From contig JAGCFG010000125.1 in the NCBI GenBank assembly GCA_017650255.1, positions 1 to 6,552 of the forward strand: DNA of 6,552 nt. The letters are read 5' to 3'. The DNA is from Alphaproteobacteria bacterium (GTDB lineage Bacteria; Pseudomonadota; Alphaproteobacteria; RF32; CAG-239). The notes under the pieces were generated by a model that saw nothing but the letters and a program-made list of their open reading frames with translations, made no database searches and was not told the origin of the DNA. Shown here one piece after another: positions 1-5,992 of the stretch; position 1 is the first letter of the stretch, and each line of letters opens with the position of its first letter. The translations under genes and the position numbers were made by a program.

Positions 1-461
1 GCAAGTTCCACAGCTGGAGAAAAGTAATATCTTCTGATATAAAACCTCAAAAGCTCCTCATTCCACAGCTCAAGAAATTTTTCTTCTGCGCCGTTGGAAA
101 AATACCCGCCTTGCATATATTCCTTCAACAGCTCGGCATTATTCATCTCGATAAGTTTGAGTTGGAGCTTTGTAGAAATTACATTGTTTTTCACAAACAA
201 CTTCAACAACTCAACATCTCCTGTTTCAAAAAGCATATCGACAGTGTGAGAATAAGCAATATATCTTTTCCAATAAAAATTGAGCAAAGCAATATTGCGC
301 AGGGAGATCATTTTACATTCCAACTCCGAAGAAGCCAGTTTGTAGTGCTTTACATAAAGTTTCAGCCACAAAACCGGATCTTCAAAGTCAAAAATCATAA
401 ATTGCTCTTCTTCCGAAAGCAACTTTTTGGCTTTGATTTTTGCCTGAATTTTCTTTTCCAT
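1..461 (-). CDS. Helical-repeat array protein, gene 1 (3' end outside window)
   Basis: An open frame of 153 codons starts at ATG 461 and reaches the left edge without a stop, so the C-terminus is missing. I do not recognise a named family. The first ~15 residues are lysine-rich (MEKKIQAKIKAKK), followed by an LSEEEQ motif that opens the repeats. The rest falls into ~25-residue units with hydrophobic ridges such as ALLNFYWKRY, ELLKLFVKNN and ELLKEYM, consistent with two short helices per unit. There is no signal peptide or membrane segment, so a cytosolic location, or export by a leaderless route, is inferred. It is most like gene 3 (1641-2273): both have a W-L-x-L-Y segment near residue 35 and an LLNFY segment in the following unit. 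The start is supported by the promoter 37 nt upstream and by alignment of the basic cap with its paralogues. No Shine-Dalgarno sequence precedes it. Confidence 0.85.
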   Translation of the reverse strand, partial: MEKKIQAKIKAKKLLSEEEQFMIFDFEDPVLWLKLYVKHYKLASSELECKMISLRNIALLNFYWKRYIAYSHTVDMLFETGDVELLKLFVKNNVISTKLQLKLIEMNNAELLKEYMQGGYFSNGAEEKFLELWNEELLRFYIRRYYFSPAVEL

Positions 462-498
462 AATTATATGTATTAATAGATAAGTTTCAATGCCGCAC

Positions 499-527
499 AT
501 AAAAACAGATTATTTATTTTTTGTCAA
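499..527 (-). promoter_or_regulatory. Sigma-70-like promoter of gene 1
   Basis: On the minus strand a CTTGACA -35 hexamer (522-527) is followed by a 17-nt spacer and a weak -10, TTTTAT (499-504), preceded by TG as in extended -10 elements. The start codon lies 37 nt beyond the -10. The intervening leader is A/T-rich and ends CATATAATT before the ATG, with no GGAG-like ribosome site. The same arrangement recurs before the other array genes, which strengthens this call. Confidence 0.65.
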
Positions 528-542
528 GTTTTTATCTTGCAT

Positions 543-576
543 AAAAAAACAACCTCCGGCAAATACCGGAGGTTGT
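543..576 (-). terminator. Intrinsic terminator of gene 2
   Basis: There is a perfect 11-bp inverted repeat (549-559 with 566-576; ACAACCTCCGG and its complement) around a 6-nt loop. On the minus strand it is followed by a run of T (complement of A 543-549). It begins 4 nt after the gene 2 stop codon. The -35 of gene 1 starts about 15 nt further on, so the terminator separates the two units. Confidence 0.9.
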
Positions 577-580
577 AAAG

Positions 581-1507
581 TTAGTTCATAAGGGAAATGT
601 AGTACTGCCACGCATGGTCGCCAAATTGGTGATTGCGCAAATACGTCTTGATCAGTCTGGCGTTGTTTCGTTCAATAAATACAATCTCTGCCAATTCAGA
701 GAGCTGGTACTTGATAACGTACTTTTCGAGTAAATCGGCATCGGCATCTTTCACAAAGGCTACCTCCGCATCTTCAAAGAAGCTTTGGTGTTCAATAAAA
801 GCACCAAGTGCTTTTTTATCTCCCCACTCCCAAAGCATGACCTGAGCTCCTTTGCACAAAGGACGACTGCCCCTTTCAAAATACAGAGAGAGCAGGTCGA
901 GGTTATGCCGACTTACCAGCACAATCTGTTGATTGTCGCTTTCAAGGAAGTGCCGCTGCATATACGCATACAACAGCTCCCCGTCCAAAGGCACTTTCGA
1001 TGACAGAAGCATAAGCACCGTAACATCAGCGAGAAAATAGTTCTTGTCCACAATATACTTGCGTTTAAGCTCCATATTTCCTCTAGTGGAGAACATAGCC
1101 AACTCGGCTTTTGAGGTTAGCCTGCGATTGTCGATGTAGTCAGCAGCAGATTTTGGCCACGAAGTTACCATAATTACTTCGTTTTCCGGAGACAATGTAA
1201 GATACTTGGCGCAAATGGGCTGCCATGCATAGTAGGGCTTATCTGCGTCGGTAAAAATCTTATTGACGATTTCTCCGTACAAGCTTTTGTTTACAGAACA
1301 ATATTGTTCGAACAGCTTTTCGTCATTAAGTTCGAGCAATATTTCCTCATGAATAAGTCCCCAATGCTTGATGTATTGGGCAAGCAACTCTTTACATTCT
1401 GGCATTGCAAAGAGCCTGAGTTCTTGTTCTCCGGTAAGCCAGTCTCCCTTTTTTACTCTTTTTCTAATGATAGCATCATTGAATTTTGTGATGATTTTCT
1501 TAAACAT
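581..1507 (-). CDS. Helical-repeat array protein, gene 2 (308 aa)
   Basis: Function is unknown and the family is not recognised. Residues 1-21 form a basic cap (including IIRKRVKKG), then LTGEQELRLF leads into about ten degenerate repeats of 25-30 residues up to ~295. Clear units include the ones ending EYLLEK-like ridges: DLLSLYFERG, DLLEKYVIKYQL and RLIKTYLRNHQF. Residues 105-111 (LSPENEV) are shared exactly with gene 4. The C-terminal 24 residues (LIKTYLRNHQF then HAWQ at 298-301) closely match the end of gene 7 (LVKTYLNNFEL, HAWQ), suggesting a conserved C-terminal cap. No signal peptide, membrane segment or catalytic motif is visible. ATG 1507 is chosen because it lies 42 nt from a promoter, in the same position as in the paralogues. 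The gene ends in TAA and is directly followed by a strong terminator. A scaffold or protein-binding role is inferred only from the repeat architecture. Confidence 0.85.
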   Translation of the reverse strand: MFKKIITKFNDAIIRKRVKKGDWLTGEQELRLFAMPECKELLAQYIKHWGLIHEEILLELNDEKLFEQYCSVNKSLYGEIVNKIFTDADKPYYAWQPICAKYLTLSPENEVIMVTSWPKSAADYIDNRRLTSKAELAMFSTRGNMELKRKYIVDKNYFLADVTVLMLLSSKVPLDGELLYAYMQRHFLESDNQQIVLVSRHNLDLLSLYFERGSRPLCKGAQVMLWEWGDKKALGAFIEHQSFFEDAEVAFVKDADADLLEKYVIKYQLSELAEIVFIERNNARLIKTYLRNHQFGDHAWQYYISLMN

Positions 1508-1549
1508 AATGATATATTTTAATTAATAAATAACTTTCGACATCTGCAA

Positions 1550-1578
1550 ATTGAAGCACAATTTTTAATTTTTGTCAA
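1550..1578 (-). promoter_or_regulatory. Sigma-70-like promoter of gene 2
   Basis: On the minus strand CTTGACA (-35 at 1573-1578) is followed by a 17-nt spacer and TTCAAT (-10 at 1550-1555), preceded by TGC as in an extended -10. The start codon lies 42 nt downstream. The leader is A/T-rich and ends ATATATCATT before the ATG, without a Shine-Dalgarno sequence. Confidence 0.7.
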
Positions 1579-1596
1579 GTTTTTTCGAAAAATCAT

Positions 1597-1634
1597 AAAA
1601 AAAACACCCTCAAGCCAAAAGGCAAGAAGGTGTT
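1597..1634 (-). terminator. Intrinsic terminator of gene 3
   Basis: A hairpin has outer arms AACACC/GGTGTT (1603-1608 with 1629-1634) and an inner GCC/GGC (1614-1616 with 1621-1623), with mismatches between them. On the minus strand it is followed by a T run from 1602 to 1597. It starts 6 nt after the gene 3 stop codon. Its sequence is homologous to the terminators at 2906-2940 and 3769-3798. Confidence 0.8.
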
Positions 1635-1640
1635 ATTTTC

Positions 1641-2273
1641 TCAATCGTCGCAAACTTCGACGGTAGACCATTTGTTGACATGAGCCTGCACCACTTCGGC
1701 ATCTGCAACATTGAACATCAAGAACCTCGCTTTTTTGTGCAAGTGATGTTTTCTCACATAATAGCGCAGTAAAGAGGTGATGTTTTTTCCGACAAAGACA
1801 AGCTCTAATGGTGCCGTAAAAGCATGGTTCGTAATATATGCCCGTATCATCTTTTGACTGCCGTTTTCCAGCAAATATTCCTGCACATTCGGATCAAGAT
1901 ACCAGTTATCAAAATATATCGTCAACAACCGGAGATTGCGAAGATTAATCAGTCTTATCTGATTTTCCTCCGAAAGAAGATTATGTCTTACATATATTTC
2001 CAATGCGGGAATATTTTTTTCCTCAAACATATACTCAATTGTAGAAGCCTTGGGGGTGTATTCGCGAAAATAAAAATTGAGCAGACTGGCATTTGCCAAC
2101 TCTACCATCCTTTTCTCCACTTCAGGAAAGTAGATTTTGTAGAATCTCATGTAGAGCCTCAGCCATTTTGCCGGCTCTTCCATCTCAAAAATTGCCAACT
2201 GCTCGTACAAAGAAAGCGAGTGACCTTTTTTGATTTTTCTCTGAATAACTTGCTGTTCTCTTTTTTCATTCAT
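1641..2273 (-). CDS. Helical-repeat array protein, gene 3 (210 aa)
   Basis: The smallest complete member of the array, with no recognised family. A basic cap (residues 1-17, including IQRKIKKG) is followed by an LSLYEQ segment and six to seven repeat units. Readable ridges are KWLRLYMRFYKI, SLLNFYFREY, ALEIYVRHNLL, RLLTIYFDNWYL, MIRAYITNHAF and LLRYYVRKHHL. The last unit (VVQAHVNKW) ends in a short acidic tail, VEVCDD, and lacks the HAWQ ending of genes 2 and 7. It is the nearest relative of gene 1. There is no signal peptide or membrane helix. The start at 2273 is the first ATG after the promoter and aligns with the paralogues' caps. The stop is TGA, followed at once by a terminator. The upstream neighbour is the divergent repeat-protein gene at 2430-2855, with both promoters in the 156-bp gap. 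Confidence 0.85.
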   Translation of the reverse strand: MNEKREQQVIQRKIKKGHSLSLYEQLAIFEMEEPAKWLRLYMRFYKIYFPEVEKRMVELANASLLNFYFREYTPKASTIEYMFEEKNIPALEIYVRHNLLSEENQIRLINLRNLRLLTIYFDNWYLDPNVQEYLLENGSQKMIRAYITNHAFTAPLELVFVGKNITSLLRYYVRKHHLHKKARFLMFNVADAEVVQAHVNKWSTVEVCDD

Positions 2274-2308
2274 AATATATAAAATTTAATAATTTTTCTT
2301 AGTGGACA

Positions 2309-2337
2309 AAATAACAGGGTAATTTGTAATTTGTCAA
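2309..2337 (-). promoter_or_regulatory. Sigma-70-like promoter of gene 3
   Basis: On the minus strand CTTGACA (-35 at 2332-2337) is followed at 17 nt by TTATTT (2309-2314), or at 18 nt by TATTTT preceded by TGT. The start codon is about 35 nt downstream through an A/T-rich leader ending TTATATATT. The segment TGTTATTTTGTCCAC recurs almost unchanged at the gene 6 promoter. It is divergent from the plus-strand promoter at 2373. Confidence 0.6.
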
Positions 2338-2372
2338 GTGCTGATTTTAGATTTTTTGCTAACAAAAATATA

Positions 2373-2400
2373 TTGACTTTTACTGCCGATTATACAAAAT
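2373..2400 (+). promoter_or_regulatory. Probable promoter of the YGYN-repeat gene
   Basis: TTGACT (2373-2378) is followed at 16 nt by CAAAAT (2395-2400). AATAAT at 2398-2403 (spacer 19) is an alternative -10. Transcription would then start near 2407, giving a leader of about 20 nt that contains the Shine-Dalgarno sequence. The -35 is good but the -10 assignment is uncertain. Confidence 0.45.
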
Positions 2401-2417
2401 AATCTAAGAAAACAGCA

Positions 2418-2423
2418 GAGGAG
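2418..2423 (+). promoter_or_regulatory. Strong Shine-Dalgarno site of the YGYN-repeat gene
   Basis: GAGGAG lies 6 nt before ATG 2430, close to ideal spacing. It fixes the start of this gene and shows that the organism uses SD-led initiation. None of the six array genes whose start lies in the window has anything similar. Confidence 0.85.
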
Positions 2424-2429
2424 ATAAAA

Positions 2430-2855
2430 ATGAAATTTATGCTTTATGTTTTGACAGGAATCCTTATATCATCACAGGCTTTGGCACAAAATATAAAATA
2501 CGGATACAATGCCCAAGGCGACTATGTCCCCACCGAAATTGACGGCCAACGTGTAGAATACGGCTACAATGCTCACGGTGACTATGTCCCAACCTCTATC
2601 GGTAACAAAAAAGTTGAATATGGCTACAACGCACAAGGTGATTATGTCGCAACCTCTGTCGGTGACGATCGCATTGGTTATGGCTACAACTCGCAAGGTG
2701 ACTATGTTCCGACATCCGTCGGTGACGATCGCATCGGTTATGGGTACAATGCAAAGGGTGACTATGTACCGACTTCTGTTGGCAACAATCGCATTGGCTA
2801 CGGATACAACTCAAAAGGTGACTATGTTCCGACCTCCATCGGCAATCACCATTAA
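2430..2855 (+). CDS. Exported protein of six YGYN-GDYVPT tandem repeats (141 aa)
   Basis: Residues 1-19 look like a Sec signal peptide: MK, a hydrophobic core (LYVLTGILISS) and an ALA site just before QN, so the mature protein probably starts at Q20. Residues 23-141 are six consecutive 20-residue repeats, the last one residue short. The consensus is [K/E/G]-Y-G-Y-N-[A/S]-[Q/H/K]-G-D-Y-V-P-T-S-[I/V]-G-[N/D]-x-[K/R]-[V/I]. Each repeat has three tyrosines and one GDYV core, and the chain ends GNHH. There is no enzyme motif, lipobox or C-terminal anchor. Periplasmic or secreted location is inferred, and a beta-rich repeat fold is a guess from the G/Y/N pattern. The YxYN-x-x-G spacing loosely recalls YD (RHS) repeats but the match is too poor to assign. 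It is the only plus-strand gene, has its own promoter and a strong SD, and sits between cassettes 3 and 4 of the minus-strand array, converging on gene 4. Confidence 0.9.
   Translation: MKFMLYVLTGILISSQALAQNIKYGYNAQGDYVPTEIDGQRVEYGYNAHGDYVPTSIGNKKVEYGYNAQGDYVATSVGDDRIGYGYNSQGDYVPTSVGDDRIGYGYNAKGDYVPTSVGNNRIGYGYNSKGDYVPTSIGNHH
2496..2852 (+). repeat. 60-bp tandem repeat, 6 copies (last copy 57 bp), in-frame
   Basis: Units start at 2496, 2556, 2616, 2676, 2736 and 2796 with an exact 60-bp period and no indels. Copies differ mostly at third codon positions around a conserved GGTGACTATGT core. The unit boundaries around 2661 and 2721 share GGTGACGATCGCAT exactly, suggesting the central copies are the most recent duplicates. 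The periodicity also keeps other frames open, which creates spurious reading frames on both strands. Confidence 0.95.
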
Positions 2856-2905
2856 AGCTAAAAAAATAAAAGTAGCGTAATTGCCAAGCAATTATTCGTC
2901 ATAAC

Positions 2906-2940
2906 AAAAACACCCTCTCGCCATAAAGCAAGAGGGTGTT
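2906..2940 (-). terminator. Intrinsic terminator of gene 4 (convergent gap)
   Basis: There are perfect 10-bp arms, AACACCCTCT (2909-2918) with AGAGGGTGTT (2931-2940), around a 12-nt loop that can extend the stem by GC/GC. On the minus strand a short T run (2906-2910) follows. It starts 4 nt after the gene 4 stop codon. It also lies 53 bp downstream of the convergent plus-strand gene and could stop its transcripts, but the plus side lacks a good T run. A small TAATTGC/GCAATTA hairpin at 2878-2894 lies in the same gap without a T tract. Confidence 0.8.
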
Positions 2941-2944
2941 AGTT

Positions 2945-3685
2945 TCACTCTTTGTTTGCGCAGATTTCAAAAAGTTTCACATTACTTGTCTTAAATATCT
3001 CAAGCTTTGCGCTGTTTCCCAGCCCATGCCTTTCGACATACATTTTCAACAGTTCTTCATCCTGCGTTTGTACAAGCCGCACCTGAGCATTGTCAAACAA
3101 TTCGTAACGGCAGATAAAATACTTAATCAGTTCCCTGTTTTGCAAATCAATCAGGGCTGCCTGAGAAGTATCCCAGCTAAGCCCATGAAAGTCGATATAA
3201 GTTTTGATATACTGCTCATTACCAGATTTAATCAACTGTACCAGCGGGTGAGGATAAAGCGTATGCATTCGAATATACGGAATAATCACATTCCTCGAGC
3301 ATACTTTGAGCATAATTCCCTCGGCGTCATAATTGAGCTCGCGCAACTCAATATAATAATTGATTAAATCCTCATTGTTGCGGCGAACAAGCTCACATTC
3401 AACCTCATGAGCCAGCTCGTGCAAGCCGACATAGTGCTTGAAAAACTCTTCATTGTCGAGCAGCGCCAATTGTGCCGGCTCACGCAACGAAAAAAATTTG
3501 ACGAACCACTCAAACAATTCAAAAGAGTTGAAGTTCACCATCAGAACTTCATTTTCGGGAGACAAACTGATATGCTTGAGCAATTTGAAATTTTTCTGCT
3601 CAAACAAATAAAGCAAATCTTTGTCCGATATTGGTCTTTTACCGGTAAAGATTTTCCATTTAATCCTAAATTTTTGTTTATCCAT
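2945..3685 (-). CDS. Helical-repeat array protein, gene 4 (246 aa)
   Basis: This member shows the repeat period most clearly: about eight units of 25-27 residues run from ~41 to the end with almost no insertions. Examples are HEVECELVRRNNEDLINYYI, PLVQLIKSGNEQYIKTYI and AQVRLVQTQDEELLKMYV. The conserved pattern is A/V-[Q/E]-x-x-L-[V/I]-(3)-N-x-[E]-L-[I/L]-x-x-Y-[I/V], read as two short amphipathic helices per unit in a solenoid. Residues 1-19 form a basic cap (RIKWKIFTGKR). LSPENEV at 41-47 is identical to a segment of gene 2. The C-terminus (LFEICANKE) stops mid-unit without the HAWQ cap. No export or membrane signal is visible. ATG 3685 lies 43 nt from its promoter; the stop is TGA. Function is unknown; a binding scaffold is the cautious inference. 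Confidence 0.87.
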   Translation of the reverse strand: MDKQKFRIKWKIFTGKRPISDKDLLYLFEQKNFKLLKHISLSPENEVLMVNFNSFELFEWFVKFFSLREPAQLALLDNEEFFKHYVGLHELAHEVECELVRRNNEDLINYYIELRELNYDAEGIMLKVCSRNVIIPYIRMHTLYPHPLVQLIKSGNEQYIKTYIDFHGLSWDTSQAALIDLQNRELIKYFICRYELFDNAQVRLVQTQDEELLKMYVERHGLGNSAKLEIFKTSNVKLFEICANKE

Positions 3686-3728
3686 AATAATATGTTTATA
3701 GTGAAAAATAATATTTATCTTCCGGCAA

Positions 3729-3757
3729 ATTTAACAATATATTTAACTGATTGTCAA
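3729..3757 (-). promoter_or_regulatory. Sigma-70-like promoter of gene 4
   Basis: On the minus strand TTGACA (3752-3757) is followed by a 17-nt spacer and TTAAAT (3729-3734). Reading one base later gives TGT-TAAATT, an extended -10 form. The start codon lies 43 nt downstream; the leader ends ACATATTATT before the ATG and has no SD. Confidence 0.7.
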
Positions 3758-3768
3758 TTTTTTAAAAC

Positions 3769-3798
3769 AAAAAACCCTCCGCACCAAAGGCAAGAGGG
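3769..3798 (-). terminator. Intrinsic terminator of gene 5
   Basis: CCCTC (3775-3779) pairs with GAGGG (3794-3798), with an additional partial inner GCC/GGT pairing. On the minus strand a six-T run (3769-3774) follows. It is weaker than the other stems. The minus-strand core CCCTCTTGCCTTTGG is homologous to the terminators of genes 3 and 4. The gene 4 promoter begins about 11 nt further on. Confidence 0.7.
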
Positions 3799-3815
3799 AT
3801 AAAAGCAGATAAAAA

Positions 3816-4592
3816 TTAGGACAATTTGTTGAAATAAATCCGCAAAAACGACAGATTTTTCTCTTTAATCAAGAACATTACTGACTTGTCATGCAGCATG
3901 CGCCGCCTCACATAATGCTTGAACAAAGGATAGTTTCCCATGGCAACCATGTCCAACTCGACATCTTCCTCAAGCTTGCCGCCGTTGTCCATATAACAGG
4001 CAAACAAAGAGATATACCCTTTTTCCGGCTTTAGCAGCTCAAGCTGAGCCGCACGACATAGATATCGATGTATTCTGATATACCTTTTTGCCAGCACCCT
4101 GTCATATCTGACAAGCGACATTTCAGCCTGTTCGGACAGTTCATACTTGTCAATATATACAGCAACGCAATCCCGGTAGATTTTCGGTTTTACAACCAGC
4201 GTATCGGCATTGACCAGCAAAGCATCACAATCCAACTTTTGGCCGGACCTTACATAAATTGCCAACAAAGTTGCATCAGGCAAAAGAAACATGGCCTTTT
4301 GTGCCTCTTTACACAGCTTAAAGCCACGCAGATAAAGGCGGAACTTTACCTCATTGTTGGATTTTACCAGCATTACCTGATATCTTTCCGGCAATGTCTC
4401 GCAACACTCAAGCAACAACGTCCAAGGAGCAATATCTTTACTTTTAATAATTTTGATAATGGTATCATCTGACAACAGACGCTTTTGACAATACTCAATT
4501 AATGTTCCCCTCATATCGTGTGTAACAAGCCACCATTCTTCTTGCGGGGACAATACTTCCTCAGATTTTACTTTTTTTACAATTCTGTTCAT
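3816..4592 (-). CDS. Helical-repeat array protein, gene 5 (258 aa)
   Basis: Start chosen at 4592 (MNRIVKKVKSEE) instead of the upstream in-frame ATG at 4643. The upstream ATG would lie before the predicted transcription start, and its extra 17 residues have no counterpart in the paralogues. A basic cap is followed by LSPQEEWWLV and about eight repeat units. The clearest are KLCKEAQKAMF, TLLAIYVRSGQKL, ELSEQAEMSLVRYD and PLFKHYVRRRML. The unit around residues 125-155 is expanded and poorly conserved (VNADTLVVKPK). The protein is more basic than gene 6 and ends LRIYFNKLS, without HAWQ. Cysteine recurs at the unit junction (LCKEAQ, LCRAAQ), as in genes 2, 6 and 7. No signal peptide, transmembrane segment or catalytic motif is visible. 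Family and function are unknown. Confidence 0.83.
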   Translation of the reverse strand: MNRIVKKVKSEEVLSPQEEWWLVTHDMRGTLIEYCQKRLLSDDTIIKIIKSKDIAPWTLLLECCETLPERYQVMLVKSNNEVKFRLYLRGFKLCKEAQKAMFLLPDATLLAIYVRSGQKLDCDALLVNADTLVVKPKIYRDCVAVYIDKYELSEQAEMSLVRYDRVLAKRYIRIHRYLCRAAQLELLKPEKGYISLFACYMDNGGKLEEDVELDMVAMGNYPLFKHYVRRRMLHDKSVMFLIKEKNLSFLRIYFNKLS

Positions 4593-4633
4593 AATGATAA
4601 TATTTAGATTAATAATAAATTCCATTACCGAAC

Positions 4634-4662
4634 AGCAAAGCAAATTTTACAGCCCCTGTCAA
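4634..4662 (-). promoter_or_regulatory. Sigma-70-like promoter of gene 5
   Basis: On the minus strand a perfect TTGACA (4657-4662) is followed by a 17-nt spacer and TTTGCT (4634-4639), a poor -10 preceded by TGC. The start codon chosen is 41 nt downstream, through an A/T-rich leader ending AATATTATCATT. The spacer starts GGGG, unlike the A-rich spacers of the other promoters. Confidence 0.55.
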
Positions 4663-4676
4663 CCACTTTTCTCAAC

Positions 4677-4715
4677 AAAAACACCGGCATTTCGCATATT
4701 GGAAATGTCGGTGTT
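4677..4715 (-). terminator. Intrinsic terminator of gene 6
   Basis: There are 14-bp arms (4680-4693 with 4702-4715) around an 8-nt loop. The single imperfect pair is C-A in the minus-strand RNA (G-U in the plus-strand RNA). A short T run follows on the minus strand (4677-4681). It starts 7 nt after the gene 6 stop. T residues at 4717-4721 mean it could also act on plus-strand transcripts. Confidence 0.8.
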
Positions 4716-4722
4716 GTTTTTC

Positions 4723-5949
4723 TTAAAGATTATTCAAGAAAAAAGTTTGGGCAATAACTTTCCAAACCTTGTCGTCGAAATCTCTCTTTTTGTCGTAATA
4801 GGCAATCAAATCCTTATTGAGCGTCTTAACGAGAAGCACTTGAGCATTGGGGCACAAATTGTAGAGGTCAATAAAGAACTCAATAATCTCCACATCACCT
4901 TTCCGGATTAAGTCTTCTTGTGCCTCATCCCCCAGACCGTGCTGGCAGATATAGTTTGCAATCATGCCGTCGGGGCAGGTCAAAACCAACTTTTTCTCAG
5001 CTTTGGAACCGAAGGAGCAGTGTTCAAAATAGCACTCCACAAACCTTTCTCCTCGCTCAAAAAGCAGTTCTTCTGCATCAAGAGAAAGGTCTTGCGTAGA
5101 AACAAGCTTCAGCGCCACATCTGCGTCGCCGTTTTTGATAAGCTCACACACAAAGTCTTCGCAAGGCTCATGCCACCCGACATAGTCCATCAACAAATCT
5201 TTGTTGTTGAGCTTCAAAAGCTCCATCTCCTGAGGGTTTTCGTCACAATCAGAATACCCGCCCAGCCTCCAGTGTTGAATATATTTCTTAATCAACCCGA
5301 CCTTGCCGGACTTCAGCAAATACATCTCTCCTGATGGGCTCAGACCTTCGCTGGCGTCGATATACTCCCAAATCTCGTCATCAGTGGCTTTTTTGAGAAA
5401 AAGCACCTCCTCATCATCGCCAAGATAAAACTCGCAGGCATATTCCTTGCAAAGCTTGGAACTTCTTGTCTCTATCAGGGCTTTGAAAGCCTCATCGCAA
5501 AGCTCATGTTTTTGAACATATGTAAGAACGAGGTTATCAGACGCTGTTTTCACAAACTCAAGCTCGAGATCGTCTTCGTCAAAAGCATAAGTGCTCACAA
5601 ACTTTTCGAGCAACTCTTCATTACCGGCTTTCAAAAGTTCTCTTTGTACCGGCAGACAAAGCCTGTTGTAGTGAATGTAATGTTTGGCCAAATCTTTTGA
5701 TTTTTCGGCAAACAGTTTGCGCTCCGCTTCTTCGGAAAGGCTGCGAGAGCTCGTGTAACAGGCAATCAAATTGTCGCTTCTGTTGAGCAACGCAAGATGA
5801 GCACCTTCGGGGAAAGATTGCATTTTCATGTAATGACGAACCAGCTCATCACTACCACACTCAAGGAGAATTTCAGACTCCTCAACAGAAAGACGAGTTC
5901 TTCTTTTTCTCGCCTTCGCTTTTACGATTAACTTTTTGATAAAATCCAT
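4723..5949 (-). CDS. Helical-repeat array protein, gene 6 (408 aa, largest)
   Basis: The longest member, with about 14 units of ~25 residues after a strongly basic cap (residues 1-19, with KAKARKRRTR). LSVEESEILL then opens the repeats. Representative units are PVQRELLKAGNEELLEKFV, EAQEDLIRKGDVEIIEFFI and NAQVLLVKTLNKDLIAYY. One unit in the middle carries an insertion (GGYSDCDENPQE). The repeat body is acidic and has 14 cysteines, several at the unit junction L-C-x-x-A. It ends DDKVWKVIAQTFFLNNL, a diverged form of the HAWQ cap of genes 2 and 7. Start 5949 (MDFIKKL) is preferred to the in-frame ATG at 5982, which would lie only a few bases from the predicted transcription start and adds residues unlike the paralogues. 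No signal peptide or enzyme motif is visible. It is probably cytosolic with a binding or scaffold role; function is unknown. Confidence 0.85.
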   Translation of the reverse strand: MDFIKKLIVKAKARKRRTRLSVEESEILLECGSDELVRHYMKMQSFPEGAHLALLNRSDNLIACYTSSRSLSEEAERKLFAEKSKDLAKHYIHYNRLCLPVQRELLKAGNEELLEKFVSTYAFDEDDLELEFVKTASDNLVLTYVQKHELCDEAFKALIETRSSKLCKEYACEFYLGDDEEVLFLKKATDDEIWEYIDASEGLSPSGEMYLLKSGKVGLIKKYIQHWRLGGYSDCDENPQEMELLKLNNKDLLMDYVGWHEPCEDFVCELIKNGDADVALKLVSTQDLSLDAEELLFERGERFVECYFEHCSFGSKAEKKLVLTCPDGMIANYICQHGLGDEAQEDLIRKGDVEIIEFFIDLYNLCPNAQVLLVKTLNKDLIAYYDKKRDFDDKVWKVIAQTFFLNNL

Positions 5950-5992
5950 AACAATAATATTTTTGGTGAATAAATAATTCAAAGTGTGGACA

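Noticed and set aside
111..476. Plus-strand open frame opposite gene 1
   Set aside because: Antisense shadow of gene 1: no promoter or SD, and the minus frame shows the repeat signature. The same applies to all other plus-strand frames opposite genes 2-7.
2472..2814. Open frames on the minus strand and in another plus frame across 2472-2880
   Set aside because: They stay open only because the 60-bp repeat has no stop in those frames. They lack start signals, while the chosen frame has a signal peptide and strong SD.
2496..2852. Possible CRISPR or regulatory direct-repeat array
   Set aside because: Units are contiguous with no spacers, exactly in frame, and differ mostly at synonymous positions, so this is a protein-coding repeat.
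2496..2852. YD/RHS repeat assignment for the YGYN protein
   Set aside because: Only the loose YxYN-x-x-G spacing matches. Period, length and absence of an RHS core do not fit.
2878..2894. TAATTGC/GCAATTA hairpin as a terminator of the plus-strand gene
   Set aside because: Short A/T-rich stem with a 3-nt loop and no following T run; too weak to call.
4593..4643. Longer start of gene 5 at 4643 (and likewise 5982 for gene 6)
   Set aside because: The extra residues are unlike any paralogue cap. ATG 4643 overlaps the promoter spacer, and 5982 lies at the predicted transcription start.
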